64,000 nucleotides of DNA from Cyclobacterium roseum. GTDB lineage: Bacteria > Bacteroidota > Bacteroidia > Cytophagales > Cyclobacteriaceae. Location: contig NZ_WNKF01000006.1 of assembly GCF_010119225.1 (NCBI RefSeq), positions 124,001 through 188,000 of the forward strand. Reading direction: 5' to 3'. Below are positions 53,609 through 63,700 of this stretch, piece after piece. Each line of letters starts with the position of its first letter. Within the stretch, counting starts at the first letter, position 1. Below the pieces are notes generated by a model. It ran no database searches and was not told where the DNA came from. It saw nothing but the letters and a program-made list of their open reading frames with translations. The position numbers and the translations under genes are program-made.

Positions 53609-53818
53609 ATGAGTACATTGGGTTTTATACAAAATATCGGAGGAGGATCACTTGTGATCATCGTTCTGGTAGTCATCCTTCTTTTTGGCGCTAAAAGGAT
53701 TCCTGAACTGGCCAGAGGCCTGGGTAGGGGTATCCGTGAATTCAAAGATGCCACCAAAGAGATACAGGATGATTTGGAGGAAGGACTGAAGGATGACAAC
53801 AAAAAAGCAAAAAAATAA
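53609..53818 (+). CDS. tatA: Sec-independent translocase TatA/E
   Basis: 69 residues: a short periplasmic N-terminus, one membrane helix (LVIIVLVVILLFGAKRIPELARGLG) with the conserved hinge FGAKRIPELARG, and an amphipathic basic tail. It forms the pore of the Tat pathway for folded proteins such as the Tat-type BNR protein at 4417-5700. Preceded by a consensus promoter; its last 26 bases overlap the gatA reading frame if gatA starts at 53793. Confidence 0.93.
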   Translation: MSTLGFIQNIGGGSLVIIVLVVILLFGAKRIPELARGLGRGIREFKDATKEIQDDLEEGLKDDNKKAKK

Positions 53819-55256
53819 CAGGTTGGAAAAATTTCTTTCATTCGATGAGATAAAAAAATCGCTGGAAAAAAAGGAAACGAATTGTAAAGCGATTGTTACT
53901 TATTACCTAAACAACATTAAGACGAAGGCGCAATTAAACGCCTTCGTTGAAGTTTACGGCCCATCTGCTTTGGAGCAGGCGGCTGTCATAGACGAAAAGA
54001 TCACTGCTGGCAAAGCAGGCAAACTAGCAGGCATGGTAGTGGGCATCAAAGATGTCCTATGCTACCAGGGTCATGTGGCCAATGCGTCCAGCAAAATTCT
54101 GGAAGGATTCGAATCTCAGTTTACCGCTACCGCCATCCAACGGCTAATCGACCAGGATGCCATCATTATTGGCAGACTCAATTGCGATGAGTTTGGTATG
54201 GGTTCTTCCAACGAGAATACAGTACATGGCCCCGTGTTAAATGCCCTGGATGAAAGTCGTGTGCCCGGAGGGTCGTCGGGAGGATCCGCTGTCGCCGTCC
54301 AAGCTAATCTTTGTACGGTTTCGCTCGGAACAGATACGGGCGGTTCCGTTCGTCAGCCAGCAGCTTTCACCGGCGTTATTGGGATCAAACCTACCTATTC
54401 CAGGGTTTCCCGTTTTGGGTTGATTGCCTATGCCTCTTCATTTGACACCATCGGTGTCTTTTCAAGAAATGTCAAAGATAATGCCTTGGTATTGGAAACC
54501 ATGGCTGGCCCGGATGAATACGATAGCACTTCCTCACGCAAACCCGTTCCTGCGTACAGCAACCTGCTTCATTTCGACAAACCGGCCAAAATCGCCTATC
54601 TTAAAGAAACGGTGCATTCGGATGCCTTGCAGCCGGAAATTAAAGCCCACACATTGCAGGTGCTTGACAACCTAAAAAGTGAAGGCCATCAGGTGGAGGA
54701 GGTGAATTTCCCTTTATTGGATTATGTCTTACCAACTTACTATATATTGACCACTGCCGAGGCCAGCTCGAACCTTTCCAGATTTGACGGTGTTAAATAC
54801 GGGTATAGGTCATCAAATGCCCACAACCTGGAAAGCATGTACAAGCTAACCCGGTCCGAGGGATTCGGTGAGGAGGTGAAAAGAAGAATCATGTTGGGAA
54901 CTTTTGTGTTGAGTGCCAGTTACTACGATGCCTATTTCACAAAAGCCCAAAAAGTACGGCGGTTGATCAAGGAATTCACCGAAAACTTATTGACCAAGTT
55001 CGACTATATCGTTTTGCCAACCACGCCGAGTACGGCTTTCAAATTTGGGGAGCATTCCAATGACCCGGTGGCCATGTACCTGGAAGATCTTTTTACTGTA
55101 CAGGCCTCCGTTTCCGGAGTGCCATCCATATCCATTCCAAATGGAAAGGATGAAAATGGCTTGCCCATTGGTCTGCAAATTATGACCAATTCGTTTAAAG
55201 AAGCGGAATTATATGCCTTTGCTAACTACTTAAGTGAGCAGGCAACTACTAATTAG
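53793..55256 (+). CDS. gatA: glutamyl-tRNA(Gln)/aspartyl-tRNA(Asn) amidotransferase subunit A
   Basis: 487 residues. Amidase-signature enzyme with the Lys-Ser-Ser triad: Lys in GMVVGIKDVLC, Ser in VPGGSSGGSAVAV and Ser in TDTGGSVRQPA. It supplies the glutaminase half of GatCAB, which amidates misacylated Glu-tRNA(Gln) or Asp-tRNA(Asn). A start at 53793 overlaps tatA by 26 bases; a TTG at 53823 (LEKFLSFDEIKK) would avoid the overlap and matches where relatives begin. gatB and gatC are not in the window. Confidence 0.94.
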   Translation: MTTKKQKNNRLEKFLSFDEIKKSLEKKETNCKAIVTYYLNNIKTKAQLNAFVEVYGPSALEQAAVIDEKITAGKAGKLAGMVVGIKDVLCYQGHVANASSKILEGFESQFTATAIQRLIDQDAIIIGRLNCDEFGMGSSNENTVHGPVLNALDESRVPGGSSGGSAVAVQANLCTVSLGTDTGGSVRQPAAFTGVIGIKPTYSRVSRFGLIAYASSFDTIGVFSRNVKDNALVLETMAGPDEYDSTSSRKPVPAYSNLLHFDKPAKIAYLKETVHSDALQPEIKAHTLQVLDNLKSEGHQVEEVNFPLLDYVLPTYYILTTAEASSNLSRFDGVKYGYRSSNAHNLESMYKLTRSEGFGEEVKRRIMLGTFVLSASYYDAYFTKAQKVRRLIKEFTENLLTKFDYIVLPTTPSTAFKFGEHSNDPVAMYLEDLFTVQASVSGVPSISIPNGKDENGLPIGLQIMTNSFKEAELYAFANYLSEQATTN

Positions 55257-55263
55257 TAAATAA

Positions 55264-56667
55264 ATGATTACGGATATGAGGGAAGGATTTTTAAAAAACG
55301 TGTTGAGGGGCGTGCTTGCCGGGATTTTGTTTTTACCCGCAGCAATTGCCCAGGATCAGGTAGCAAGTCTATCGGAAGAAGGAGCAAGTACGGCCACGGT
55401 AGCTCCTTATTATGACTATGAATACATTCCGGACTTCACCTATGAGGAAGTGGAAAAGCGAGTCTCGGAAATGGAAACAGATATGCCATTTGAGCTTAAC
55501 GAGACCATTTTTGCTTTTATAAACTACTTTACCGTTCGAAACAGGGATTATACCCGAATGGTTTTAGCCCGTCAGGACATGTATTTTCCGATGTTTGACG
55601 AGGCATTGGATAAGCACCAGATGCCGGAAGACATTAAATACCTGGCGATCATCGAATCTGGGCTGAATCCCAGTGCCCGATCGAGAATGGGTGCCAGCGG
55701 ATTGTGGCAATTCATGCCTGCAACAGGAAAAGAATTCCAATTATACATCAACAGCCACGTTGATGATCGCCTTGATCCGGAAAAATCCACGGATGCCGCA
55801 CTGCGTTATCTGAAAGCCCTGAACCGAAGGTTCAACAACTGGGAACTGGCATTGGCAGCCTATAACTGTGGCCCGGGAAATGTCAACAAAGCCATCCGAA
55901 GATCCGGAGGAAAAAGGACATTTTGGGGTATTTATCGCTATTTACCCCGCGAAACAAGAAGCTATATCCCCCAATTTCAGGCCATCATGTACGTACTTCG
56001 TCACGCCGAAGAACATAACCTGATTTTAGAAGAGCCAGCTTATGCCATGGACTTTGATAAAGTAAGTATGGGTGCCGAATTTACATTGAAGGATTTGGCC
56101 AAACATACCGAACTATGTCTGGAAGATCTGGAGTACTTAAATCCCTCCCTTCTCAGAGGAGAAGTACCTGATTTTAAGAAAAACATGACGATCAATGTTC
56201 CCAAGTACATGCATGCCTACATCACCGAAAACCAGCCCAGGCTGGTCGATTCCCTGATGGTAGAAAAGGAACGGTATCTGGCATCTCTACCCGATGAACC
56301 GGAAAAACCAATCCATAACCTTACCTATCGGGTGCAGAGGGGGGATGTTTTAGGGAAAATTGCACAACAATATGGTGTTTCTGTCAGCCAGTTAAAGTCA
56401 TGGAATAACCTGTATTCCAATACCATTCGTATTGGCCAGGTAATTCACATCTACCAGGATAACCCCACCTTTGAAAAAAGCATTGCTTCCTCCCAACAAC
56501 CTGCGGTTTCTGAAACCCGTGCCGGGAAAATGTATACCGTTCAGCCCGGTGATTCCTTATGGTTAATCTCCAGGAGACTGGAAGGAGTAACCATAGAGCA
56601 GCTTAAAAAGCTGAATAACCTCAATACAAACCAAATCAAGCCGGGTCAAAAATTGATTATTGGATAA
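55264..56667 (+). CDS. mltD: MltD-like lytic transglycosylase with two LysM domains
   Basis: 467 residues (Met6 at 55279 may be the true start). Signal peptide, then a soluble lytic transglycosylase domain with the catalytic Glu in YLAIIESGLNPSARSRMGASGLWQFMPATG, NCGPGNVNKAIR following, and two C-terminal LysM repeats (YRVQRGDVLGKIAQQYGVSVSQL; YTVQPGDSLWLISRRLEG). It cleaves peptidoglycan glycan strands. Seven bases after gatA. Confidence 0.93.
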   Translation: MITDMREGFLKNVLRGVLAGILFLPAAIAQDQVASLSEEGASTATVAPYYDYEYIPDFTYEEVEKRVSEMETDMPFELNETIFAFINYFTVRNRDYTRMVLARQDMYFPMFDEALDKHQMPEDIKYLAIIESGLNPSARSRMGASGLWQFMPATGKEFQLYINSHVDDRLDPEKSTDAALRYLKALNRRFNNWELALAAYNCGPGNVNKAIRRSGGKRTFWGIYRYLPRETRSYIPQFQAIMYVLRHAEEHNLILEEPAYAMDFDKVSMGAEFTLKDLAKHTELCLEDLEYLNPSLLRGEVPDFKKNMTINVPKYMHAYITENQPRLVDSLMVEKERYLASLPDEPEKPIHNLTYRVQRGDVLGKIAQQYGVSVSQLKSWNNLYSNTIRIGQVIHIYQDNPTFEKSIASSQQPAVSETRAGKMYTVQPGDSLWLISRRLEGVTIEQLKKLNNLNTNQIKPGQKLIIG

Positions 56668-56745
56668 TTTTAAAACTAATTTTTTAATTTTATTTTTTTC
56701 AATAGGCAATTATTCCTAATTTAGGCTTAGGTAAAAAACTACCCT

Positions 56746-57846
56746 ATGGAAAAAAATATCAGATTATACATTTTCGTCTTATTTGCAGCTTTTGCCCTCG
56801 CTTCTTGTGAGGGAAGTAGTGAGAATGATTCCTCCAGCAACAAACCCAGAGCTCGGGGGTCGCTTGGAGAAATCCTGTTGGTGATTGATTCTGCCAAATA
56901 TGCGGGGCCAGTGGGAGATGCATTAAAGGATATCTTTCAAGCTGATATTCCAGGTATTATTCGTTCTGAATCCATGTTTTACATACGAAAAGTGGATCCG
57001 CGAGCACTAACCCGGATCTTGAAGATGGCCAATAACATGGTATATGTCACCACTTTCGATGACTCCAGTCCTGCGAGCAGGGTTATCAATAATCAATTTA
57101 CGCCTGAATCCGTGGAGATGAGCAGAGGAGATTCATCGCTATTCATGCTGCGAAATAAGGATGAATTTGCCAGAGGCCAGGAGGTGATGTACCTCTTTGG
57201 AGAAAATGAAGAAGAACTGGTCCAAAACTTACGCGCTAACAAAACCCAACTTCAGAATTTTTTCATCAACAGGGAAAAAGAAGGACTGGCCAGGGCGCTG
57301 TTTAATCGAAAAAATGGGACAGCAAGCACCAAATCCCAGGAAAAATTTGACTTAACCCTGAATTTGCCCGTTTCTTACCAATTCGTACTGGAGGAAGAAA
57401 AGTTTTTATGGTTTCGACAACCTACTCCCGGACCGGATAAACCGGACATTAGCCTGTTTTTCTACGAAACGGATTATACCGACGAGTCGCAGGTTTTTCC
57501 GGAAAACATCATTTCCTTCCGCGATGAGATTACCAAAACACGTATATTTGGCGACCCGGATATTAAAGAATCGTATCTGGTGACCGAAAAGCAGGTACCT
57601 CCGGTCTTCAAAAACACGCAGATTGATGGTAAATTCAGTATTGAGATGCGGGGTTCCTGGAAGACCAACAACTTATCCATGGGGGGGTCCTTTTTGTCGT
57701 ACACGGTGGTAGATGACAAAAATGGCAAACTATTCTACATGGAAGGATTTGTCTATTACCCCAATGAAGCCCATAGAGCCTCTCTTCGGGAAATTGAAAC
57801 CATTTTACAAGCCACTTCATTTGAAAATGAGGAAGAAGAAAACTAA
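56746..57846 (+). CDS. DUF4837 lipoprotein
   Basis: 366 residues. Signal peptide with the lipobox ALASC (Cys20). Body: RGSLGEILLVIDSAKYAGPVGDALKDIFQ, NKDEFARGQEVMYLFGENEEELVQNL and the C-terminal YMEGFVYYPNEAHRASLREIETILQA, the typical pattern of DUF4837, a Bacteroidota family of unknown function. Probably outer-membrane or periplasmic. A weak -7 box TAATTTAG lies at 56717-56724. It commonly lies in this order with maeB and ruvA. Confidence 0.88.
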   Translation: MEKNIRLYIFVLFAAFALASCEGSSENDSSSNKPRARGSLGEILLVIDSAKYAGPVGDALKDIFQADIPGIIRSESMFYIRKVDPRALTRILKMANNMVYVTTFDDSSPASRVINNQFTPESVEMSRGDSSLFMLRNKDEFARGQEVMYLFGENEEELVQNLRANKTQLQNFFINREKEGLARALFNRKNGTASTKSQEKFDLTLNLPVSYQFVLEEEKFLWFRQPTPGPDKPDISLFFYETDYTDESQVFPENIISFRDEITKTRIFGDPDIKESYLVTEKQVPPVFKNTQIDGKFSIEMRGSWKTNNLSMGGSFLSYTVVDDKNGKLFYMEGFVYYPNEAHRASLREIETILQATSFENEEEEN

Positions 57847-57880
57847 GTCCTAATTTGTACCATTTTTCCCCAGCCTATCA

Positions 57881-60145
57881 ATGAAGATCAGAAAAGAGGA
57901 TGCATTAAATTACCATCAATTCAAAAAACCTGGAAAAATAGAAGTCATACCTTCTAAGCCACTTTCCAGTCAGCTTGATCTGGCCCTCGCTTACTCTCCG
58001 GGCGTAGCCGAGCCCTGCAAAGCCATACAGGAGGACCCGGATTCCATCTACAAGTACACCGCCAAAGGCAACCTTGTGGCCGTTATTTCAAACGGTACTG
58101 CCGTATTGGGACTGGGAAATATCGGTCCGGAAGCTTCCAAACCCGTCATGGAAGGAAAAGGGGTATTGTTTAAAAAATTCGCTGGAATAGACGTTTTTGA
58201 TCTGGAAATTGATGAAAACGATCCGGACAGTTTGATTCAGATTATTCGCTCGCTTGAGCCGACTTTTGGTGGAATTAACCTGGAAGACATCAAGGCTCCG
58301 GAGTGTTTTATCATCGAAAAGAGACTGAAAGAATTGATGAAAATCCCGGTCATGCACGATGACCAGCATGGAACGGCCATTATATCCGGAGCCGCTCTCC
58401 TAAATGCCCTGGGAATGATCGGCAAACGCATAGAAGACATTAAACTTGTCGTCAGCGGTGCAGGAGCAGCAGCGGTATCCTGTGCCCGGTTCTACGTGGG
58501 ACTTGGGGTAAAGCTGGAAAACCTCATCATGTGTGACATCGAAGGGGTCATCCGGCGGGACAGACCCGGGCTGAATGAGATTCATCAAATGTTTGCCACT
58601 GACAAAGATATTCACCACATCACCGATGCCATGAAAGGGGCTGATGTATTTTTGGGCCTCTCTGCGGGTAATATTATCAGCCAGGAACAAGTTCAGTCCA
58701 TGGCTGCCAATCCAATTGTATTTGCGCTGGCCAATCCCACCCCCGAAATCAGCTATGAAGAAGCCATGGCGGCTCGAAAAGACATCATCATGGCAACCGG
58801 CCGATCGGACTATCCCAACCAGGTCAATAATGTCATCGGGTTTCCCTATATTTTCAGAGGAGCACTGGACGTGCGTGCCACGGGTATCAACGAAGAAATG
58901 AAGTTGGCGGCAGCTTACGCGATTGCCAATCTGGCAAAGGAACCGGTACCCGATATTGTCAACAAAGCTTACGGTGAAACCAAATTGGCCTTTGGAAAAA
59001 CCTATCTGATCCCCAAACCGTTGGATCCCCGGCTGATTACCACTATAGCCCCGGCAGTAGCCAAGGCTGCCATGGCTTCCGGAGTGGCTAAAACCCATAT
59101 TCAGGATTGGGAAGCCTATGAATTGGACCTGCAGGAGCGAATAGGAATAGACCAGCGGTTGATGTCCCGTGTCATTGCCCGGGCAAAGAAAGAGCCCAAA
59201 CGTGTCGTTTTTGCCGAGGCAGACAATCCCAAAATCCTGAAAGCTGCCCAGTTAATCCGGGATGAAGGTATCGGAGAGCCCATTCTGCTGGGTAACCGCC
59301 AAAAAATAAAAAAACTGATCAGGATCAACTCACTGGATCTGGAATCGGTAAAAGTTATTGATCCCAACGAAGAAAAAGCAACGATCAGGCGTTTTGGTGA
59401 AATTCTTTACGACAAGCGAAAACGTAAAGGGCTGACTCCCTATGAGGCACGAAAACTCATGAAAGACCGGAATTACTTCGGGGCCATGATGGTAGAAGTG
59501 GGCGAGGGAGATGCACTAATTTCAGGACTTACCAAAGATTATCCACGAACCGTATTGCCCTCACTACAAATTATTGGGGTAAAAAAAGGAGTGGACCGCG
59601 TAGCCGGTATGTACATCATTAACTCGGACAAAGGGCCCTTTTTCTTTGCCGACACCACGGTCAATGAAAATCCTACGGCTGATGAACTGGTGGAGATCAT
59701 CGGACTCACGGCCAACGGCGTGCGGTTTTTTGATATTGATCCCAAAGTGGCCATCCTTTCGTTTTCCAATTTCGGATCTGCAAAAGGAACCGTACCTACG
59801 AAAACCGCTCTGGCCACCCAAAAAGCTAAAGACCGCTTTCCGGAACTCATTATTGAAGGCGAAATGCAAGCCAACGTGGCCCTGGATGAAAATATCCAAA
59901 AAGAAAATTACCCTTTCAGTGCATTGATCAACAATAAAGCGAACACGCTGATCTTCCCCGACCTTGCTTCCGGGAATATTGCCTACAAACTGGTGTCAGA
60001 AATAGGAAATGCCGAAGCCATAGGACCTATTCTGTTAGGAATGAATAAATCCGTGCATGTACTCCAACTTGGTAGTTCGGTTCGGGAAATTGTCAACATG
60101 GTAGCCATTGCTGTAGTGGATGCCCAAAGTATCGAGTCACCATGA
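57881..60145 (+). CDS. maeB: NADP-dependent malic enzyme with phosphotransacetylase-like domain
   Basis: 754 residues, the usual size of MaeB. The N-terminal malic-enzyme half has [20 protein letters not shown], the metal and substrate residues in the [20 protein letters not shown] run, and the NAD(P) loop [15 protein letters not shown]. The C-terminal third is a PTA-like domain ([36 protein letters not shown]) that regulates the enzyme in relatives, sensing acetyl-CoA. It converts malate to pyruvate and CO2, giving NADPH. The stop overlaps the ruvA start (ATGA). Confidence 0.95.
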   Translation: MKIRKEDALNYHQFKKPGKIEVIPSKPLSSQLDLALAYSPGVAEPCKAIQEDPDSIYKYTAKGNLVAVISNGTAVLGLGNIGPEASKPVMEGKGVLFKKFAGIDVFDLEIDENDPDSLIQIIRSLEPTFGGINLEDIKAPECFIIEKRLKELMKIPVMHDDQHGTAIISGAALLNALGMIGKRIEDIKLVVSGAGAAAVSCARFYVGLGVKLENLIMCDIEGVIRRDRPGLNEIHQMFATDKDIHHITDAMKGADVFLGLSAGNIISQEQVQSMAANPIVFALANPTPEISYEEAMAARKDIIMATGRSDYPNQVNNVIGFPYIFRGALDVRATGINEEMKLAAAYAIANLAKEPVPDIVNKAYGETKLAFGKTYLIPKPLDPRLITTIAPAVAKAAMASGVAKTHIQDWEAYELDLQERIGIDQRLMSRVIARAKKEPKRVVFAEADNPKILKAAQLIRDEGIGEPILLGNRQKIKKLIRINSLDLESVKVIDPNEEKATIRRFGEILYDKRKRKGLTPYEARKLMKDRNYFGAMMVEVGEGDALISGLTKDYPRTVLPSLQIIGVKKGVDRVAGMYIINSDKGPFFFADTTVNENPTADELVEIIGLTANGVRFFDIDPKVAILSFSNFGSAKGTVPTKTALATQKAKDRFPELIIEGEMQANVALDENIQKENYPFSALINNKANTLIFPDLASGNIAYKLVSEIGNAEAIGPILLGMNKSVHVLQLGSSVREIVNMVAIAVVDAQSIESP

Positions 60146-60744
60146 TCGCTTATTTAAAAGGAAAGCTTACCTACAAGGATCCGACCTATGTGATCATTGA
60201 TATACAAGGGATAGGGTACGAGGTTAAAATTTCACTTACTACTTACGGAAAGGTAAAGGAAGAAGAACAAACCTACCTGCATACCTATCAACATATCAAA
60301 GAAGACGGTCATACCTTGTATGGGTTCAAAGAGCCTTCGGAAAAAAAGGCGTTTTTAGAACTGATCTCCATTAACGGCGTAGGCCCGAATACCGGTTTGA
60401 TGATCCTTTCCTCACTGAGCGTGGAAGAGCTGGAGCAGGCCATTTTACAGAACGATCACGCCACCATTCAGCGGGTAAAAGGGATCGGTGCAAAAACTGC
60501 CCAGCGTATCGTTTTGGAACTAAAGGATAAAATTAAGAAAGAAGGAATTTCGACTGGCGATGGTACAATCCCTGGCTTTATTCAAAGCAGCAATAAATTA
60601 AAACAGGAAGCGTTACAAGCCTTGATTACTCTTGGTTTTACCAAGGCGCAGGCGGAGAAAAATATCCAGACTGTTTTGAAAAAAAGTGGCCCAGATGTTT
60701 CGTTGGAAGCATTAATTAAAGCATCTTTAAAGTCGTCATCATAA
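60142..60744 (+). CDS. ruvA: Holliday junction branch migration protein RuvA
   Basis: 200 residues. OB-fold domain I ([30 protein letters not shown]), helix-hairpin-helix domain II with FLELISINGVGPNTGLMIL and VKGIGAKTAQRIVLELKDKI, and the C-terminal RuvB-binding domain III (KQEALQALITLGFTKAQAEKNI). It binds the Holliday junction as a tetramer and loads RuvB. The start overlaps the maeB stop by four bases; sprA follows after 10 bp if sprA begins at 60755. Confidence 0.96.
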   Translation: MIAYLKGKLTYKDPTYVIIDIQGIGYEVKISLTTYGKVKEEEQTYLHTYQHIKEDGHTLYGFKEPSEKKAFLELISINGVGPNTGLMILSSLSVEELEQAILQNDHATIQRVKGIGAKTAQRIVLELKDKIKKEGISTGDGTIPGFIQSSNKLKQEALQALITLGFTKAQAEKNIQTVLKKSGPDVSLEALIKASLKSSS

Positions 60745-60754
60745 CCAAGCAACA

Positions 60755-63700
60755 TTGGCCTTTAGTTTCTCAAATATTTTTTGGAGAATAAAGTCATTTC
60801 ATCGGTACAGCATTCTACTTCCGGGAGTGTTTAGTCTGGTGTTGAGTATGTCGTATTCCGTAGCAAATGCCTATCAGGAACCGGCTTCCGATACCATTCC
60901 TACCAAGATGGACACCTTAAACAAGCGAAAAGAATTACCTTCTTACCTGCTTTGGGACGATCTCGATACCCAGCCGCTTTACCCCTATCAGAATCCATTT
61001 TTACGAAATAAATCTCCTTTTATACTATCGCCTAATCAAAACCAACGGATTGAGGTGGAAGTAGATACGGCGGTAAATTACAGGATCTATCAGGATCTGG
61101 ATTCCGGTTCTCTGGATCCGGGCTATTCATTGGACTTTGAGGATTATTCGCGGATGCAGGAATTGCGCATCCGCCAGGAATATTGGCGAAACCGCTCCAG
61201 AGGGCTTGACGGCGAGAGTGCAGTTGGGGGACGGGGCCTCATTCCGCCCATTACCATGAGTCCTACTTTTGACCGGATTTTTGGTGGAAGTGAAATTACC
61301 ATTGTGCCTACAGGAAATGTAAACCTGGATTTTGGTGGCATCTTCCGAAGAATTGATAACCCATCCATTCCGATCAGGCAACAGCGCAATGGTGGATTCA
61401 ACTTCAATCAACAAATACAAATGAGCGTCAACGGCATGTTGGGGGAAAAAGTACGGATTGGAGCCAATTTTGACAGCAATAATTCCTTTGATTTCGAAAA
61501 CCAGCTAAAGGTGGAATATGCCGGCTTCGACGAGGACATTCTGAAAACCATAGAAATTGGAAACGTCAGCATGCCGATCCAAAACAGCCTCATTCAGGGT
61601 GCCCAAAACCTCTTTGGTGTAAAAACCCAGATGCAGTTTGGTAAACTTTTTATGACAACCGTCGCCTCCACACAGCGGGGACGAAGGGATGAAATTGTTA
61701 TCGAAGGAGGAAATCAAGGCAGGCCCTTTGAAGTCCGCGCCTCTGCATACGATGAAAACCGCCACTTTTTTCTGGGCCATTTTTTTAGAAACAACTATGA
61801 AAACTGGTTAAGAGGGCTCCCTCAGGTGTTGTCAGGAGTACAGATCACCCGGGTAGAGGTCTATATTATGAACCGGGCCAATAACACCCAAACCCTGCGA
61901 AACTTCGCCGCCTTTATGGACCTGGGAGAAGGACAGCGAATTTATAACCCGGAAAACCCCGGTATCGGTCAGGGAAACCCCCAATCTCCCGCCGCCAACA
62001 ACGCCAACGAACTGTACAATACCCTAAGAAACAATACCGCTTACCGGGATTTCGAGACCGCTGCCACGGCCATCAGTTCTGATTTGGGACTGGAAAGAGG
62101 CGTGGAATTTGAGCAAATCAATGGTGCTCGTAAATTGGCCGAAAACGAATATACTTTTCACCGGCAGTTAGGCTATTTCAGTTTGTCCCGAAAACTCCAG
62201 AATGATGAAGTCATTGCCGTATCTTACGAATACACCTATAACGGTCAAAGCTATAAGGTAGGAGAACTATCAGAAGATTATCAAAACAGATCGGAAGACG
62301 ATGTCATCTTCCTGAAAATGCTCCGCCCGGCGCGGATCAATACCCGGATCCCTACCTGGGATCTGATGATGAAAAACATTTACAATCTGAATGCCAATCA
62401 AATTCAGAAAGACGGCTTTCAGCTTCAGGTTATTTACCGGGATGACCGTACAGGCCTGGACAACCCCAGTCTGCTTGAAGGGGAAAATGTCAAAGACATC
62501 CCGCTCATTCGCCTTCTGAAACTGGATAACCTCAATCCGCAAAATGACCCGCAGCCGGACGGCAATTTTGACTTTGTACAAGGCCTGACCATACGACCCG
62601 AACAGGGGCTGGTAATCTTTCCAGTGTTGGAACCCTTCGGGGAGACCCTTGAGGACTACTTTTTGCCCTCAGAGGTTAATTTGATAGATAAATTTGTCTA
62701 CGACACCTTATATCAAACTACCCAGGCGGATGCCGAGCTGGTGACCCGTCTGAATAAATATTTCCTGAAAGGAAGCTTTACCTCTGGATCAGCGTCCGAA
62801 ATCATGCTACCCGGCCTCAATATCAGTGAGGGGTCTGTTCTGGTAACTGCCGGCAACATACCCCTTACGGAAGGCGTGGACTACACGGTTGATTACAATA
62901 TCGGCCGGGTGGTCATTATCAACGAGGGCATTTTACAATCGGGCAAACGAATCAGCGTCAGTTTTGAAAAGGCTGATTTGGTCTCCTTTCAGACGCGGAG
63001 TTTGCTGGGTACTCGCCTGGATTACATGGTCAACGAAAATTTCAACATCGGTGGTACCTTCCTCTACCTCAACGAACGACCTAATATTTCAAGGATCGCT
63101 ACTGGTAATGAAACCCTTCGGAACTCTCTCTGGGGATTGGACGTGAACTACAATGAAGAATCTTTATTCCTCACCAAGCTGGCGGATGCCCTGCCCTTTA
63201 CCGAGACCAAAGAACCTTCCCTGATTCAGTTTAGCGGTGAATTTGCCCACCTGATCCCGGGCACTTCCAATCAGGTGGATGGAGAAGGAGCCTCCTATAT
63301 TGATGATTTTGAGACCGCCATTATCCCGTTCAATTTGGGGTCTTCACCGCAAAACTGGAGACTAGCCGCCACCCCTGTCACCGAAGACAACCAATTCGAT
63401 GAAAGTCCCATGACAGAGGATCGGCTGGGCAATGCGTACAAGCGGGCCCGGCTGGCCTGGTATTCCATCGATAATGTGTTTTACAGACCCTCCGGAAGAG
63501 GAGTCCCACCAAACATTACCAATGATGACCGGCGAAACCATTATGTACGCAGGGTACTGCCCCAGGAAATTTTCAAGGGACGTAACCGGGATGTGCTGAT
63601 CACCCCGGAGCCCTTGTTTGAAATGGCTTATTTTCCACACGAACGAGGCATGTATAATTTCAATCCCTCGCTGGATGCCTCCGGGTTGCTTCCCAATCCG

